The notes: generated by a model from the sequence alone, not told the origin. A DNA stretch of 64,000 bases from Bacillus yapensis (GCF_005280205.1 NZ_SUND01000003.1:62001-126000), one strand, 5' to 3'. Counted from the first letter of the stretch, positions 39,124-49,970 are shown. Numbers and translations: made by a program.

Positions 39124-40698
39124 TTATTCGTACTGCAGTATACTCCCTGTCACATAAAAAGTACCCATGACGGAGGTAGCAATTCTTTTACCTGCGTTTT
39201 TGATTTCCAAAAATGTTCCAGGATAGGCAACCTTTTTAATGGTAACCTCTCCTTCCCCTTTTATTTCGAGGAGATTAGCGACGTATTTACATTTGTCATC
39301 TAGCTTCGAAAGACTCGACAATCTTTGATCGAATTCTTCCTGCATTACTTGTAGCTGACTGTCTTCTTCTTTTCTTCTCGAAGAATTTTCAAAGGCATCG
39401 ATTCGTTTTTTTAATGTTTCGAAAGCAGTTAATTCCTTTTTGTACTCTTGGAGCATTTCTTCCAGCTGTTCTGTTAAAACGGAACGGTTGAATCCTTCAA
39501 TATGTATAAATGTTTTTCTTTCCATACTATTTCCAATAATAGCAGCTACAACCTTCCCCTTCGCTTCAAGCTTCCCACCAATTATTTTCCCGTGTCTTTC
39601 TTCAGTAAGAATATGGCGTGCATTTAAAGAGCTCCCAATCGCGTAATAGCCAATATGTATATCCTCTTTCGCAATAAGATGACTGTCATTGGCATGCTTG
39701 AGGAATATATTTCGACCAGCCTTGACTTTCGATGTACCCTGTCCAAAAATGCCACCTTTAATAAAAATATCACCATTTTGCGATGTAATCGATTTGATCC
39801 CACTAAGTCCCATCTCACCAAGAATCGAGATATCTTTAGTAGCTGCGACTGAAAATCCCGGTTGGACAATCCCACGAATGGTTACACTTCCATCGAAAAT
39901 GATATTCCCAGTTTCAATCCCTACATCTCCATCGATTCTCAGATGATCACCAACGGAAATTTTTCCTTGCTCAAATGAAACGACCCCATCAATTATGGCT
40001 CTTAGAACCATCTTACTGCCGTCTTCTTCCTCTTCGACAACGGACTTTCGGTCATACAGGAGTTTGAGATCTCGTCCCTTTATAGGGACAACCATTTCAC
40101 CAGTTATGGTTCGGCCTGATGTCCCATTCGTGGCTGGGATTTTTTCGCCGAGCCAATCCCCTTTTTTCACTTCATCGATAAAGTTCATATCATAATAATC
40201 CGCTGTACCATCCTGACGAATCGTAGGTTTCCGTTCAGAAAGAGAGAAATAACGAATCTGGGCGTCTTTCCCATCAATTGGTTGAACTCCGCGAGCGATA
40301 AGTATTTCCTGCTGAGGACGAAGTCCGTCTTGTAACCTATCAACTAGAATCCCTTCAGTTACTTTATTATCATGTATCGTTTTCAGGATTTCCCCGATAT
40401 AAAATTCTCTTCTAGCGTCCAAATCCGCCTGCGTACAATTCAATACGATGGACGCTTCCATTTTATCTTCTGAAACGGATAAACAAATAAGAGGTAAGTT
40501 TTCACCAATTTCCACTCTGACATTTGATGCTAAAACGAGCGCTTCTTGAAGGTTTTTGTCTTGCGTAATCTTAATCGTTGGAATATCACGAATGATTTCA
40601 AGAAAATGCCTTAGTAAAAAGCCTCTCTTAAAAACGGTTACATAAATAGTATGATGTTCTTCTTCGATCAAGATATATTCATTTTTAAATTTTTCCAT
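39124..40698 (-). CDS. DUF342 / FapA-family protein
   Basis: About 524 residues starting at ATG 40698. The centre is rich in DG/GN repeats (IDGVVSFEQGKISVGDHLRIDGDVGIETGNIIFDGSVTIRGIVQPGFSVAATKDISILGEM), the regular pattern of the DUF342 beta-helix. A C-terminal coiled coil (ELTAFETLKKRIDAFENSSRRKEEDSQLQVMQEEFDQRL) follows. Relatives include FapA (flagellar assembly protein A) of Vibrio; the Bacillus function is not known to me. It lies between spo0A and yqiK and is probably transcribed alone. Confidence 0.75.
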   Translation of the reverse strand: MEKFKNEYILIEEEHHTIYVTVFKRGFLLRHFLEIIRDIPTIKITQDKNLQEALVLASNVRVEIGENLPLICLSVSEDKMEASIVLNCTQADLDARREFYIGEILKTIHDNKVTEGILVDRLQDGLRPQQEILIARGVQPIDGKDAQIRYFSLSERKPTIRQDGTADYYDMNFIDEVKKGDWLGEKIPATNGTSGRTITGEMVVPIKGRDLKLLYDRKSVVEEEEDGSKMVLRAIIDGVVSFEQGKISVGDHLRIDGDVGIETGNIIFDGSVTIRGIVQPGFSVAATKDISILGEMGLSGIKSITSQNGDIFIKGGIFGQGTSKVKAGRNIFLKHANDSHLIAKEDIHIGYYAIGSSLNARHILTEERHGKIIGGKLEAKGKVVAAIIGNSMERKTFIHIEGFNRSVLTEQLEEMLQEYKKELTAFETLKKRIDAFENSSRRKEEDSQLQVMQEEFDQRLSSLSKLDDKCKYVANLLEIKGEGEVTIKKVAYPGTFLEIKNAGKRIATSVMGTFYVTGSILQYE

Positions 40699-40844
40699 TT
40701 GAAAGTACCTTTCAAAAATAAAAGTTCTAACATCAGTATAAATCATTAATTGTAGAAATTGTATGAAAAAATAGTTCTCTTTTCACAAGCCTATTTCTTT
40801 AGAACCAAAAATCTAAGTAATCCTTAGGATTTTTAAATAACTCA

Positions 40845-40875
40845 ACAAAATAAAAGACGCCATTTCGGCGCCTTT
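40845..40875 (-). terminator. Terminator of spo0A
   Basis: On the minus strand, AAAGGCGCC (40875-40867) pairs with GGCGTCTTT (40861-40853) with one G-U pair, followed by TATTTTG. Confidence 0.75.
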
Positions 40876-40895
40876 CACTTGTATGACTATTCTTT

Positions 40896-41687
40896 TCAAG
40901 AAGCTTTATGCTCCAAGCGTAATTTATCTGCCACCATTGCGATAAACTCTGAGTTTGTTGGTTTTGCCTTAGACATGGATACTGTGTAGCCAAATAAGGA
41001 CGAAATTGAATCAATATTACCGCGACTCCAAGCTACTTCAATTGCATGACGGATGGCGCGCTCAACACGGCTCGCTGTTGTATTGTACTTTTTCGCAATA
41101 TCTGGATATAACACTTTTGTAATGGAACCCAATAATTCAATATCGTTATAAACCATGGAAATCGCTTCTCTTAAATATAAATAACCTTTAATATGCGCAG
41201 GAACACCAATTTCATGAATAATGCTAGTAATGCTTGCATCAAGATTCTTTGGTTTTTCTTCTACAACCATTCTAGATGCAGATAACATTGGTTTTCTCAT
41301 AACAGGGCTTGGTCTGCCACTAACTTGGCGGATATGATTTCCCAAGTGCTCTAGATCAAATGGCTTCAAAATAAAATAAGAAGCGCCTAGTTCCACAGCT
41401 TTCTTCGTTACATCCTCTTGTCCGAATGCTGTAAGCATAATTACACTAGGAAGAGAATTCTTTTTCAATTCACGTACTCGTTCTAATACAGCTAATCCAT
41501 CTAAATGCGGCATGATAATATCTAAAACAAGAACATCAGGGTCAGTTTCAGCCAAAACTTCGAGGCATTCCTGACCATTGTGAGCAACACCCACAACTTC
41601 CATATCTTCCTGCGAAGATACATAATCCTCTAACAGACCCACTAGTTCTCGATTGTCATCCACGATACAAACTTTTATTTTCTTCAC
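40896..41687 (-). CDS. spo0A: Stage 0 sporulation response regulator Spo0A
   Basis: This 263-residue protein has an N-terminal receiver with acidic pair Asp10-Asp11, phosphorylated Asp56 ([11 protein letters not shown]), the switch Thr in VIMLTAFG and the Lys in ILKPFD. The C-terminal DNA-binding domain contains the invariant [27 protein letters not shown] recognition region. It is the master regulator of sporulation entry. It follows spoIVB as in B. subtilis, and its upstream region has a sigma-H promoter and 0A boxes. Confidence 0.98.
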   Translation of the reverse strand: MKKIKVCIVDDNRELVGLLEDYVSSQEDMEVVGVAHNGQECLEVLAETDPDVLVLDIIMPHLDGLAVLERVRELKKNSLPSVIMLTAFGQEDVTKKAVELGASYFILKPFDLEHLGNHIRQVSGRPSPVMRKPMLSASRMVVEEKPKNLDASITSIIHEIGVPAHIKGYLYLREAISMVYNDIELLGSITKVLYPDIAKKYNTTASRVERAIRHAIEVAWSRGNIDSISSLFGYTVSMSKAKPTNSEFIAMVADKLRLEHKAS

Positions 41688-41761
41688 GTACAGTTTCCTC
41701 CTCGACCTTTTGAGTTTCTCGTCTCTTATTGAAATGTCTATATTTCTATTCTAATTATTCA

Positions 41762-41788
41762 ATTCGACAAAGCCAATAAAAATCCTCT
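41762..41788 (-). promoter_or_regulatory. Sigma-H promoter (Ps-like) of spo0A with overlapping 0A box
   Basis: The minus strand reads AGAGGATTT (-35, 41788-41780), an 11-nt spacer, then GTCGAAT (-10, 41768-41762), fitting the SigH consensus RnAGGAWWW-N11/12-RnnGAAT. A perfect 0A box TGTCGAA (41769-41763) overlaps the -10, which agrees with Spo0A autoregulation known in B. subtilis. Confidence 0.8.
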
Positions 41789-41894
41789 TCATTTTTTAAT
41801 TTTTTCTACGAAATTGATTAAAATCTTTAATTTTCTCCCGTTTTCTTGTATTTTCGACTTGTTTCGTCAGTTGATTTTTTTCTTCACATCATTT

Positions 41895-41901
41895 TGTCGA
41901 A
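41895..41901 (+). promoter_or_regulatory. Upstream 0A box of spo0A
   Basis: A perfect TGTCGAA on the plus strand lies about 110 bp upstream of the sigma-H promoter. A near match (TTCGACT, 41853-41859) lies between them, so the region holds a cluster of Spo0A sites. Confidence 0.55.
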
Positions 41902-41919
41902 AAATCTTTATTTTTAACG

Positions 41920-41947
41920 GAAGAAAAAGGCGGAAAAGTTTCCGCCT
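41920..41947 (-). terminator. Terminator of spoIVB
   Basis: An 8-bp perfect stem, AGGCGGAA (41947-41940) with TTCCGCCT (41935-41928), has a 4-nt loop and is followed by TTTTCTT on the minus strand. Confidence 0.85.
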
Positions 41948-41965
41948 AATCTTCTCAGCTTTTAG

Positions 41966-43258
41966 TTAACTCGCTTTTTGTTCTTCTTTTTCATAAATAT
42001 CAATTCCTGCTTCGTTTAACATCCATTCAATGTGGACACCGTATCCTGATGTCGGATCATTAACAAACACGTGAGTGACCGCTCCAACAACCTTTCCATC
42101 TTGAATGATCGGGCTACCCGACATCCCTTGAACAATCCCTCCTGTTTTCTCTAGTAGTTCTTTGTCCGTTACCTTAATGACCATTCCTTTAGTTGCTGGA
42201 AACTTTTGTGGAATCGTACTGACAATTTCTATATCGAAGAGCTTTACTTCGTCATTATCAACTACTGTCAGTATTTGAGCAGGACCTTCTTTTACTTGAT
42301 GAGATAAAGCAATTGGTAAAGCTTTATCCATAACTCCATTTTCAATTTCCCGATTAAGTGTACCGAAAATCCCAAAAGGGCTGTTCCTTGTGATGTCACC
42401 AATTACTTCTTTATCTGAAGAGAACCTAGCCAGTTTCTCGCCGGGATCCCCATTGCTTCCTTTTTCAATAGACGTTACAGTAGAGCGAACAATTTGTCCA
42501 TCTTCTACAACAATTGGCTTTTTCGTGTCCATGTCCGAAATGACATGACCTAAAGCCCCATAGCGTTTTGATTGAGGATGATAAAACGTCATCGTCCCAA
42601 TTCCCGCAGCTGAATCTCGAATATAGAGACCGAGCTTATATTTTTCTTCCCCTTTTTCTTTCTGAGGTTTTAACTCTGTTGACATTTTACCACTCTCACG
42701 GCTAATTTCAAGCTTAAGTGGTTCGCCAGATTCTCCTGCTTCTTGAACAAATGGAGCTACATCTGACATTTTCTCAATCTGCTTTCCGTTTATCTTCGTA
42801 ATAATGTCTCCAACTTTGATTCCTGCCGCTTCACCAGGAGACTGCTTTCCTTCTTGTGTATTTACTTGATGGTGCCCGACCACAAGCACCCCTACTGTGT
42901 TAAGCTTTACACCAATTGATTGACCGCCTGGGATTACTTTAAAATCCTTTAAAACATTCACATCAACCTTTTTAATCGGAAACCCAGCTAACTCTAAAAG
43001 CATTTCATTTTTCCCGTACTTTTTCGCATTTAAGGAAACGGTATTGTCCGCATCATCAACTGACACACTAAGATTGTCGTCTTTTACCTCTGCCGAAACC
43101 GGCTGTGATTTTTGAAAAGAAAACTCTTGTCCTTCAAATAGGGTAATTTCTTTCGGTAATTGAATATATTGTTGAACTGGTTTGGAAAATCCAATTGCAA
43201 CGATTGAAACAAGGAGAATTCCACCAATTATTTTTCTAAGAAGTTCAAAACTCAACAT
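41966..43258 (-). CDS. spoIVB: SpoIVB serine peptidase (S55), sigma-K checkpoint signal
   Basis: About 430 residues. An N-terminal membrane helix ([16 protein letters not shown]) is followed by a PDZ domain (about 120-190; [26 protein letters not shown]) and the S55 domain with catalytic His in LGHVISDMD and Ser in [14 protein letters not shown]. It is made in the forespore, crosses into the intermembrane space and cleaves SpoIVFA, triggering pro-sigma-K processing. ATG 43258 follows AGGAGAG. Confidence 0.95.
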   Translation of the reverse strand: MLSFELLRKIIGGILLVSIVAIGFSKPVQQYIQLPKEITLFEGQEFSFQKSQPVSAEVKDDNLSVSVDDADNTVSLNAKKYGKNEMLLELAGFPIKKVDVNVLKDFKVIPGGQSIGVKLNTVGVLVVGHHQVNTQEGKQSPGEAAGIKVGDIITKINGKQIEKMSDVAPFVQEAGESGEPLKLEISRESGKMSTELKPQKEKGEEKYKLGLYIRDSAAGIGTMTFYHPQSKRYGALGHVISDMDTKKPIVVEDGQIVRSTVTSIEKGSNGDPGEKLARFSSDKEVIGDITRNSPFGIFGTLNREIENGVMDKALPIALSHQVKEGPAQILTVVDNDEVKLFDIEIVSTIPQKFPATKGMVIKVTDKELLEKTGGIVQGMSGSPIIQDGKVVGAVTHVFVNDPTSGYGVHIEWMLNEAGIDIYEKEEQKAS

Positions 43259-43354
43259 CTTCACTCTCCTCGCTTCTAGTCCACACACTCACTCTTTAAT
43301 GGCTACATCATTAATTTTGCCTGCTTCAGACTCATTTATAACCAGAACACATAT

Positions 43355-43383
43355 AAAAAAGCTACCCAGTCTGGATAGCTTTT
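43355..43383 (-). terminator. Terminator of recN
   Basis: The stem AAAGCTATCC with GGGTAGCTTT (G-U pair included) directly after the recN stop is followed by TTTT on the minus strand. Confidence 0.82.
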
Positions 43384-45071
43384 CAAATTATTTTAATTTC
43401 TTTCGCTAATTGGAGCAGTTCCTTGGCATGTTCTTTTGTTAAATCCGTAATTTCAACACCAGAAATCATTCGCCCAATTTCACTGATTTTTTCATTTTCT
43501 TCCAATTTCTTCACAGATGTTCTTGTTCTTCCATCCAAGATATTTTTTGCAATATAAAGATGGGAATCAGCCATTGCGGCAACTTGCGGCAAATGGGAAA
43601 TACAAAGAACTTGTGAATCAACAGAGACATGATAAATTTTTTCAGCTATTGCTTGTGCAACTCTTCCACTTACACCAGTATCAACTTCATCAAAAATAAT
43701 CGATGTAACACCTTGATGCTTGGAGAAAATACTTTTTAATGCAAGCATGATTCTTGAAAGCTCTCCTCCAGAAGCCGTTTTTGAAAGCTGCTTTAATGGT
43801 TCTCCTGGATTCGTGGATAAATAAAATTCAACTTTGTCAGAACCAGCAGGAGTGAAGTTTTCATAATCACTTCTGAATCGAACTTCAAACACGGTCTTTT
43901 CCATATATAGCTCTTTAAGCTCTTTATGAATAAGAGCCGTTAATTCTCCGGCATATTTCTGTCTGATATTGCTTAATTCACGGGCCTCAACAGCGAGATC
44001 TTTCTTAATGATCGAAAGTTCTTTCTGTAGTTTTTCAATATGGGTTTCTTTATTTTGTAAGGTTTCTAATTCTTCTTCAATCTTAGCCCCATATTCCAAA
44101 ATTTCCTCAATGGTCTTTCCATATTTACGTTTTAATTGATTAATTTCATTCAAACGTTCTTCAATATTGCTTAGACGTTCTGGATCAAACTCAAGGGAGT
44201 CAAGCTCATTACGTAAGCTTCTCATGACATCTTCAAGCTGGTAAAAGCTATTTGATACTGTCTCAGCCGTTTCCTTATATTCTGTATCTATGGAAGCTGC
44301 ATCCTCTAGATGGCTCATAGCAAGACCTAGCCAATCAAGCCCTTTGTTATCCCCCTGAAGGGCAGAGTAACTCAAATTAATGGCTTCATGAAGTTTTTCA
44401 TAGTTGCTCAGTCGTCTTTTTTCTTCGATGAGCTCTTCATCTTCATTTAATTTTAGATCAGCTTTTTGAATTTCATCTAATTGAAAAGAAAGCAAATCGA
44501 CACGGTGTGCCATTTGTTGTTCATTTTCACTTAAGTCTTTTAGTCTTTTTAATGTTTCTACATAGGATTGATAAATGCTTATGTATTCCTGTGAAGCACC
44601 CTCAATCTCTTCCCCTCCAAATTGGTCAAGCAATGAAAGATGCTTTGTTTCATCCATCAATTCTTGATGCTCATGTTGTCCATGAATATCCACTAGTGTG
44701 CTGCCAATTTCTCTAAGAGTAGAAATGGTCACAAGCTTCCCATTGATCCTACATACGCTTTTTCCACTTTTGGAGATCTCTCGTCGTAAAACAATCATCC
44801 CTTCTTCTACATCGATGCCGAATTCCTCAGCCTTTGAAAATAAAGGATGTCCGTCACTATCGATTTGAAAAAGCCCTTCGATCTCTGTTTTATCTTCCCC
44901 ATGGCGGACAAATTCCGACGAGCCTCTTCCACCAACTATTAAATGAATCGCATCAATGATAATCGATTTTCCAGCACCCGTTTCCCCTGAAAGTACGGTC
45001 AAACCTTTTTCAAAGGAAATGGAGAGTTCTTCGATAATCGCAAAATTTTTGATGGATAATTCACTAAGCAT
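43383..45071 (-). CDS. recN: DNA repair protein RecN
   Basis: About 562 residues of the SMC-like family: Walker A LSGETGAGKSIIIDAI near residue 30, two coiled-coil arms around a central region, signature KTASGGELSRIMLALKSI and Walker B IIFDEVDTGVSG. It acts early in double-strand break repair by holding DNA ends. ATG 45071 is preceded by GAGGTG; the GTG at 45080 is inside that site. It forms an operon with ahrC (17-nt gap), as in B. subtilis. Confidence 0.95.
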   Translation of the reverse strand: MLSELSIKNFAIIEELSISFEKGLTVLSGETGAGKSIIIDAIHLIVGGRGSSEFVRHGEDKTEIEGLFQIDSDGHPLFSKAEEFGIDVEEGMIVLRREISKSGKSVCRINGKLVTISTLREIGSTLVDIHGQHEHQELMDETKHLSLLDQFGGEEIEGASQEYISIYQSYVETLKRLKDLSENEQQMAHRVDLLSFQLDEIQKADLKLNEDEELIEEKRRLSNYEKLHEAINLSYSALQGDNKGLDWLGLAMSHLEDAASIDTEYKETAETVSNSFYQLEDVMRSLRNELDSLEFDPERLSNIEERLNEINQLKRKYGKTIEEILEYGAKIEEELETLQNKETHIEKLQKELSIIKKDLAVEARELSNIRQKYAGELTALIHKELKELYMEKTVFEVRFRSDYENFTPAGSDKVEFYLSTNPGEPLKQLSKTASGGELSRIMLALKSIFSKHQGVTSIIFDEVDTGVSGRVAQAIAEKIYHVSVDSQVLCISHLPQVAAMADSHLYIAKNILDGRTRTSVKKLEENEKISEIGRMISGVEITDLTKEHAKELLQLAKEIKII

Positions 45072-45088
45072 GAATGTCACCTCGAGAT

Positions 45089-45538
45089 TTATAACATTTC
45101 AAGAAAACGAGCCTGAATTCCTTCTGTCTCGGCTTCTGATTTACAAATAATCAAAATCGTATCATCACCACAGATTGTCCCAAGAATTTCTTCCCAATCA
45201 AGATTATCAATGAGAGCACCGATGGCCATAGCATTCCCAGGCAAAGTCTTCATGACTAACAAGTGACCTGCATGGTCAATTCTGACGAATGCATCCATTA
45301 AATTTCTTTTAAGCTTTTGTAATGGGTTAAAACGTTGGTCAGCTGGGAGGCTATATTTGTAGCGTCCATCCATGAGAGGTACTTTGACTAAGTGAAGCTC
45401 CTTAATATCTCTTGAAACGGTTGCCTGTGTTACATTGAATCCAGCACTTTTTAGTTGATCAACGAGATCATCCTGGGTTTCAATATCATTATTCGTAATA
45501 ATTTCTCGTATTTTAATATGTCTTTGACCTTTATTCAT
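45089..45538 (-). CDS. argR: Arginine repressor ArgR/AhrC
   Basis: This 149-residue protein matches the family length. The N-terminal winged helix ([48 protein letters not shown]) is followed by the C-terminal oligomerisation and arginine-binding domain ([16 protein letters not shown]-like: [35 protein letters not shown], where GDD binds Arg). It represses arginine synthesis and activates catabolism. A candidate ARG box lies in its own promoter region. Confidence 0.96.
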   Translation of the reverse strand: MNKGQRHIKIREIITNNDIETQDDLVDQLKSAGFNVTQATVSRDIKELHLVKVPLMDGRYKYSLPADQRFNPLQKLKRNLMDAFVRIDHAGHLLVMKTLPGNAMAIGALIDNLDWEEILGTICGDDTILIICKSEAETEGIQARFLEML

Positions 45539-45628
45539 ACCATCACCTCAAGAATTATACAATTCTACTCTTTGCTGTTATGTATTCCCTAATATGTTAG
45601 CGGAATTTCGTAAAAATGTATACTTTTT

Positions 45629-45642
45629 CGTATATTTATTCG
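45629..45642 (-). promoter_or_regulatory. Candidate ARG box upstream of argR
   Basis: The minus strand CGAATAAATATACG resembles the ARG-box half pattern TGAATAAATATTCA (11 of 14). It lies inside a possible promoter with -35 TTGCCG and -10 TATACA about 18 nt apart. A perfect TATAC...GTATA repeat overlaps its downstream end. Confidence 0.4.
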
Positions 45643-45792
45643 GCAAATCCTGACAAAATCCTCTATATTTGCATAAAAATGTTTAGAAACAAATATAATT
45701 TGAATAGTTCATGACACACAGACGAACATACATTCTATTATAGAGGTGTAGAAAACGAAATACAAATGAAAGTTGCGCTTATCCAAAAATAA

Positions 45793-45825
45793 GAGCAAAA
45801 AAGTCCAATCGAGATGATTGGACTT
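45793..45825 (-). terminator. Terminator downstream of tlyA
   Basis: A 10-bp perfect stem AAGTCCAATC/GATTGGACTT (45825-45816 with 45810-45801) has a 5-nt loop and is followed on the minus strand by TTTT. Confidence 0.9.
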
Positions 45826-45829
45826 ATTG

Positions 45830-46669
45830 CTATTCTTCATTTTGTTTACTCTTAAGTTGTTGATGGGCATCTGACACTATTTGAGAAGGAGGCGTTGGTA
45901 ATTCCAATTCTCCTTTTTCCTTTGCGCCATTCCACCGAAGATGTAGAAGAAATTCGATATTGCCATCTCCACCGGTAATCGGAGAGAATGATAAATTCTT
46001 CACATCATAGCCTTCGTTTATGGCAAAGTCGATCATTTTATCTACGACAGCCTCATGCACCTTCGGGTCTCTTACAATCCCCTTTTTTCCAACCTGTTCT
46101 CTACCTGCCTCAAACTGAGGCTTTACTAGTGCAACAATATCACTACCTGTTACGAGCAATGTTTTTAACACTGGTAAAATCAACTTGAGTGAAATAAAGG
46201 AAACATCAATCGATGCAAAATTAGGCATCTCACCAACTAAATCAGCAGGTGTGACATAACGAAAATTCGTTCTTTCCATTACCACAACCCGCTCATCCTG
46301 TCTTAGTTTCCATGCTAACTGATTGTAACCTACATCAAGGGCATATGACATTTTTGCTCCATTTTGGAGAGCACAGTCGGTAAACCCGCCTGTAGAAGCC
46401 CCGATATCAATTAACACTTTATCTTTTACTTCAACATCAAAAACCTTTAAGGCCTTTTCAAGCTTTAATCCACCCCTACTCACATAGGGGAGGACATTGC
46501 CCTTTATCACAAGAGGACTATCAACGCTAATCTTCTCTCCTGGCTTGTCTACACGTTCTTCATTACAATATACAAGACCAGCCATAACGGCTCTCTTTGC
46601 TTTTTCACGAGTTTCAGCTAAGCCTCTTTCAACTAGCAAAACATCGATCCGTTCCTTTTTTGTTTTCAT
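45830..46669 (-). CDS. tlyA: TlyA-family rRNA 2'-O-methyltransferase (YqxC)
   Basis: A 279-residue protein. An N-terminal S4 RNA-binding domain (RIDVLLVERGLAETREKAKRAVMAGLVYCNEERVDKPG) is fused to an FtsJ-like methyltransferase (LIDIGASTGGFTDCALQNGAKMSYALDVG as SAM site; FASIDVSFISL; LVKPQFEAGREQVGKKGIV). In mycobacteria TlyA methylates 16S and 23S rRNA; in Bacillus the target is inferred. The start lies 3 nt after the dxs stop. Confidence 0.9.
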   Translation of the reverse strand: MKTKKERIDVLLVERGLAETREKAKRAVMAGLVYCNEERVDKPGEKISVDSPLVIKGNVLPYVSRGGLKLEKALKVFDVEVKDKVLIDIGASTGGFTDCALQNGAKMSYALDVGYNQLAWKLRQDERVVVMERTNFRYVTPADLVGEMPNFASIDVSFISLKLILPVLKTLLVTGSDIVALVKPQFEAGREQVGKKGIVRDPKVHEAVVDKMIDFAINEGYDVKNLSFSPITGGDGNIEFLLHLRWNGAKEKGELELPTPPSQIVSDAHQQLKSKQNEE

Positions 46670-46672
46670 CGC

Positions 46673-48565
46673 TTAAGCCCTTTTTTGTTTTTTTCTAGCT
46701 AGAGATTGTAGCTTTTTCACGACATCCTCTGTTGTTAAACCGATTTCCTCTAACAATTCATTAACACTGCCGTGCTCGATAAATTTATCCGGGATTCCCA
46801 TACGATCAATTTGAAGATGGTGGTAACCTTGATCCGCAGCGAATTCTAATACAGAACTACCGAATCCTCCCTGGAGAACAGCTTCTTCGAGTGTGAGGAT
46901 TGGGATGTTCAGTTCAAAAAGCTCAAGAAGCATTTTTTCATCCAGTGGCTTAATGAAACGAGCATTCACCACTTTGATTGAAATGCCTTGTTTTTCAAGA
47001 ATTTCCGTAGCCTTTAATGCCATCGGAATCGTCGTTCCAAACGTTAAAATAACGCCGTCAGTTCCTTCCTTAAGAACTTCCCAAGTCCCAATTGGAATCT
47101 CTTTAAGCTCTTTATCCATCGGAACGCCGAGACCATTACCGCGCGGAAATCTCATCGCAATCGGACCGTCATCATATTTTATCGCTGTATTGACCATGTG
47201 CTGCCCTTCATTTTCATCCTTCGGCATCATCAGTACAAGATTCGGGATATGTCTTAAAAAGGCAATATCGAATACACCTTGATGAGTCTCGCCATCGGCA
47301 CCAACGAGGCCTGCTCGGTCAATACCGAAGAAAACATTTAAATTTTGACGACAAATATCATGGACCACTTGATCATATGCACGTTGAAGGAAAGTGGAAT
47401 ATATGGCTAAAAACGGCTTCATCTTCTGTGTTGCCAACCCTGCCGCAACTGTAGCTGCATGCTGTTCAGCAATTCCTACGTCATACATTCGATCTGGGAA
47501 CTCACTCGCAAAACCTTCAAGCTTCGAACCAACAGGCATAGCAGGAGTAATCGCGACAACGCGCTCATCCTCGCGAGCAATTCTTCGTACCGTTTCACTA
47601 ACTAATTTACTCCATGCCGGTGGTGCATCAACAGGCTTGATAAAGTCACCTGTTTCAATTTTATAAGCACCTGTTCCATGCCATGTACCAACCTTATCAT
47701 TTTCAGCTGGCTCATAGCCTTTCCCTTTTTTCGTAATAACATGAAGCAAAACAGGACCTTCTGTTTTCTTTGCATAGGCAAGATTTTCAAATAACGCTTC
47801 ATAGTCGTGGCCATCAATTGGACCTAAGTACGTAAATCCTAACTCTTCAAAGAAGACGCCAGAAACAAGCAAATATTTTAAGCTATCCTTAATTCTTTCC
47901 GCAGTAGAAGCAATTTTTCCACCAACAGCTGGAATTTTCTTGAGGAGAAGCTCTAATTCATCCTTTGCCCATTGATACTTCCCTGCTGTTCTTAAACGAC
48001 CTAATACATTATGAAGAGCACCGACATTTGGCGCAATCGACATTTCATTGTCATTTAAAACAACAATCATATTTTTCTTTTCGTGACCAATATGATTTAG
48101 CGCCTCAAGAGCCATTCCACCTGTTAATGCTCCATCCCCGATGACAGGAACGACAAAGGATTTTTCCTTTTTCAAATCGCGCGCAATCGCCATTCCCATT
48201 GCAGCAGATAGCGATGTAGAGCTATGTCCTGTTTCCCAAACATCATGCTCGCTTTCAATCATTTTCGGAAAACCACAAAGACCTTTATATTGTCTCAAAG
48301 TATCAAATTGATTAGCTCTTCCAGTAAGAATCTTATGAACATATGATTGATGCCCAACGTCCCATAAGATTTTATCCTTAGGACTGTCAAAGCATTTATG
48401 AAGAGCAATCGTTAATTCAACCACACCTAAATTAGGACCAATATGTCCACCCGTTTCGGAAAGCTTTTCGATCAAAAATTTGCGGATGTCTTGACTGAGC
48501 ACTTCCAATTCTTCATTGGACATTTTCTTTAAAAAGGCTGGGTCTTTTATTGATAATAGATCCAT
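46673..48565 (-). CDS. dxs: 1-deoxy-D-xylulose-5-phosphate synthase
   Basis: This 630-residue transketolase-like enzyme has [12 protein letters not shown] and [13 protein letters not shown] near the N-terminus. The thiamine-diphosphate motif is [58 protein letters not shown] and [32 protein letters not shown] follow. It makes the first committed intermediate of the MEP isoprenoid pathway and thiamine/pyridoxal precursor. It is separated from ispA by 285 bp, in which I see only a CTGAC-accac-GTCAG hairpin. Confidence 0.97.
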   Translation of the reverse strand: MDLLSIKDPAFLKKMSNEELEVLSQDIRKFLIEKLSETGGHIGPNLGVVELTIALHKCFDSPKDKILWDVGHQSYVHKILTGRANQFDTLRQYKGLCGFPKMIESEHDVWETGHSSTSLSAAMGMAIARDLKKEKSFVVPVIGDGALTGGMALEALNHIGHEKKNMIVVLNDNEMSIAPNVGALHNVLGRLRTAGKYQWAKDELELLLKKIPAVGGKIASTAERIKDSLKYLLVSGVFFEELGFTYLGPIDGHDYEALFENLAYAKKTEGPVLLHVITKKGKGYEPAENDKVGTWHGTGAYKIETGDFIKPVDAPPAWSKLVSETVRRIAREDERVVAITPAMPVGSKLEGFASEFPDRMYDVGIAEQHAATVAAGLATQKMKPFLAIYSTFLQRAYDQVVHDICRQNLNVFFGIDRAGLVGADGETHQGVFDIAFLRHIPNLVLMMPKDENEGQHMVNTAIKYDDGPIAMRFPRGNGLGVPMDKELKEIPIGTWEVLKEGTDGVILTFGTTIPMALKATEILEKQGISIKVVNARFIKPLDEKMLLELFELNIPILTLEEAVLQGGFGSSVLEFAADQGYHHLQIDRMGIPDKFIEHGSVNELLEEIGLTTEDVVKKLQSLARKKQKRA

Positions 48566-48850
48566 AATGGATCACTCGCTTTCATTTCTTATTCGGTTCA
48601 ACTTTTAGAAAAACTTATTCTTGTCACATCGATTTTAGTCATCAGAAATTTAAAAAATGTTTTATTCGTACTCCATATGCAACAAAGCTTGAGAAAACAT
48701 CCCTGAAAAAAGAACCGCTAACACTAATGTGATAACGGCCGAACTGACACCACGTCAGAGTTGATTTTGTTCTTATATGGAATCATTTATGTAACGAAAA
48801 TCAATCTGTATTATAACATATATATAGTCTTTACTCAATTAATCCTAGTA

Positions 48851-49738
48851 TCAGTGGTCCCGCGTTGCGACAAGATCGGTTAATTCCTCTAATAACTGCG
48901 TATTAACACTTGTCGCTTTTAACAACGATTTAGCAGCCTCAATCTCTTTTTCTAATGTATGTTTTGCCCCATCCATTGTCAACAAAGCCGGATAAGTGCT
49001 CTTATGATTATGCTCATCACTTCCAACTGGCTTCCCAAGCTTTTCCTCTTGCCCCTCTAAATCGAGAATATCATCACGAATTTGAAAAGCTAGTCCCAGA
49101 TGGAGTGCAAACGCTCTAAATTTCTCAATAATATCATCACTTGCCCCTGATAAAATCGCTCCAGCAACAGCACAAAAGGCTAAAAGCTTCCCTGTTTTAT
49201 GATTATGAATGTATTCGAGTTCCTCTAAAGTAAGAACTTTATTTTCCCCATTCATATCTGCAACCTGGCCACCAACCATACCTTCAGCCCCTGCAGCGAT
49301 CGCTAGTTCACGGATTAAACGGATTTTCGTTTCCGCATCTACATTCTTTGAATCCGTAATTAATTGAAATCCATATGTTAAGAGGGCATCACCTGCTAAG
49401 ATCGCAAAGGCATCACCAAACACCTTATGATTAGTTGGTCTGCCCCTTCTGAGATCGTCATTATCCATGCTTGGCAAGTCATCGTGAATTAAAGAATATG
49501 TATGAATCATTTCTACAGCTGCTGCCGTCATAAGTCCCTTTTCCGCTTGTTCTCCAAACGCATTTACAGTTGCAAATAGTAGGAGCGGTCGAATTCTTTT
49601 TCCACCTGCTTCAAGGGAATAGAGCATTGCTTCTTTAATAATCGAAGGCGCGTTCATCTCAGTAACGCTTGTCCTTAGTTGCTGTTCCAGTAATTCCTTA
49701 TATTTATGAGAAAAGGAATTCAAGAGAGAACGTTCCAC
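48851..49738 (-). CDS. ispA: Farnesyl diphosphate (geranyltranstransferase) synthase
   Basis: About 295 residues, starting at GTG 49738 with GAGGAGG upstream (overlapping the xseB end); this equals the usual length of 296. Motifs are AGGKRIRPLLLFA, the first Asp-rich DDLPSMDNDDLRRGRPTNH, EGMVGGQVADM, and the second Asp-rich FQIRDDILDLEG. It condenses IPP and DMAPP into farnesyl diphosphate, the primer for UppS and quinone side chains. Confidence 0.96.
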   Translation of the reverse strand: MERSLLNSFSHKYKELLEQQLRTSVTEMNAPSIIKEAMLYSLEAGGKRIRPLLLFATVNAFGEQAEKGLMTAAAVEMIHTYSLIHDDLPSMDNDDLRRGRPTNHKVFGDAFAILAGDALLTYGFQLITDSKNVDAETKIRLIRELAIAAGAEGMVGGQVADMNGENKVLTLEELEYIHNHKTGKLLAFCAVAGAILSGASDDIIEKFRAFALHLGLAFQIRDDILDLEGQEEKLGKPVGSDEHNHKSTYPALLTMDGAKHTLEKEIEAAKSLLKATSVNTQLLEELTDLVATRDH

Positions 49739-49739
49739 T

Positions 49740-49970
49740 TTATTCCTCCTCTTGAATGGAAAAGTCTTCTTTCTTTCCATCTTCCGTTAAAATCTGGGTT
49801 AGCTGCTCTTCAACGTCTTTTAGCTTATCGTGACATAGCTTAGAAAGCTCCATTCCTTGACGATAAATGGAGATCGCTTCCTCAAGAGGGACATCTCCTT
49901 CTTCTAGTCGTTCCACGATATCTTCAAGTTTTTTCATCGCCTCTTCAAAAGATACTTTATCTGCCATCAC
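49740..49970 (-). CDS. xseB: Exodeoxyribonuclease VII small subunit
   Basis: This 76-residue helical protein has the family pattern [49 protein letters not shown]. It overlaps xseA by 4 nt (ATGA). It forms the ExoVII complex with XseA. Confidence 0.95.
   Translation of the reverse strand: MMADKVSFEEAMKKLEDIVERLEEGDVPLEEAISIYRQGMELSKLCHDKLKDVEEQLTQILTEDGKKEDFSIQEEE

Noticed and set aside
39966-40195. Plus-strand frames antisense to the DUF342 gene
   Set aside because: They have no ribosome site or family pattern; they arise from the composition of the gene on the other strand.
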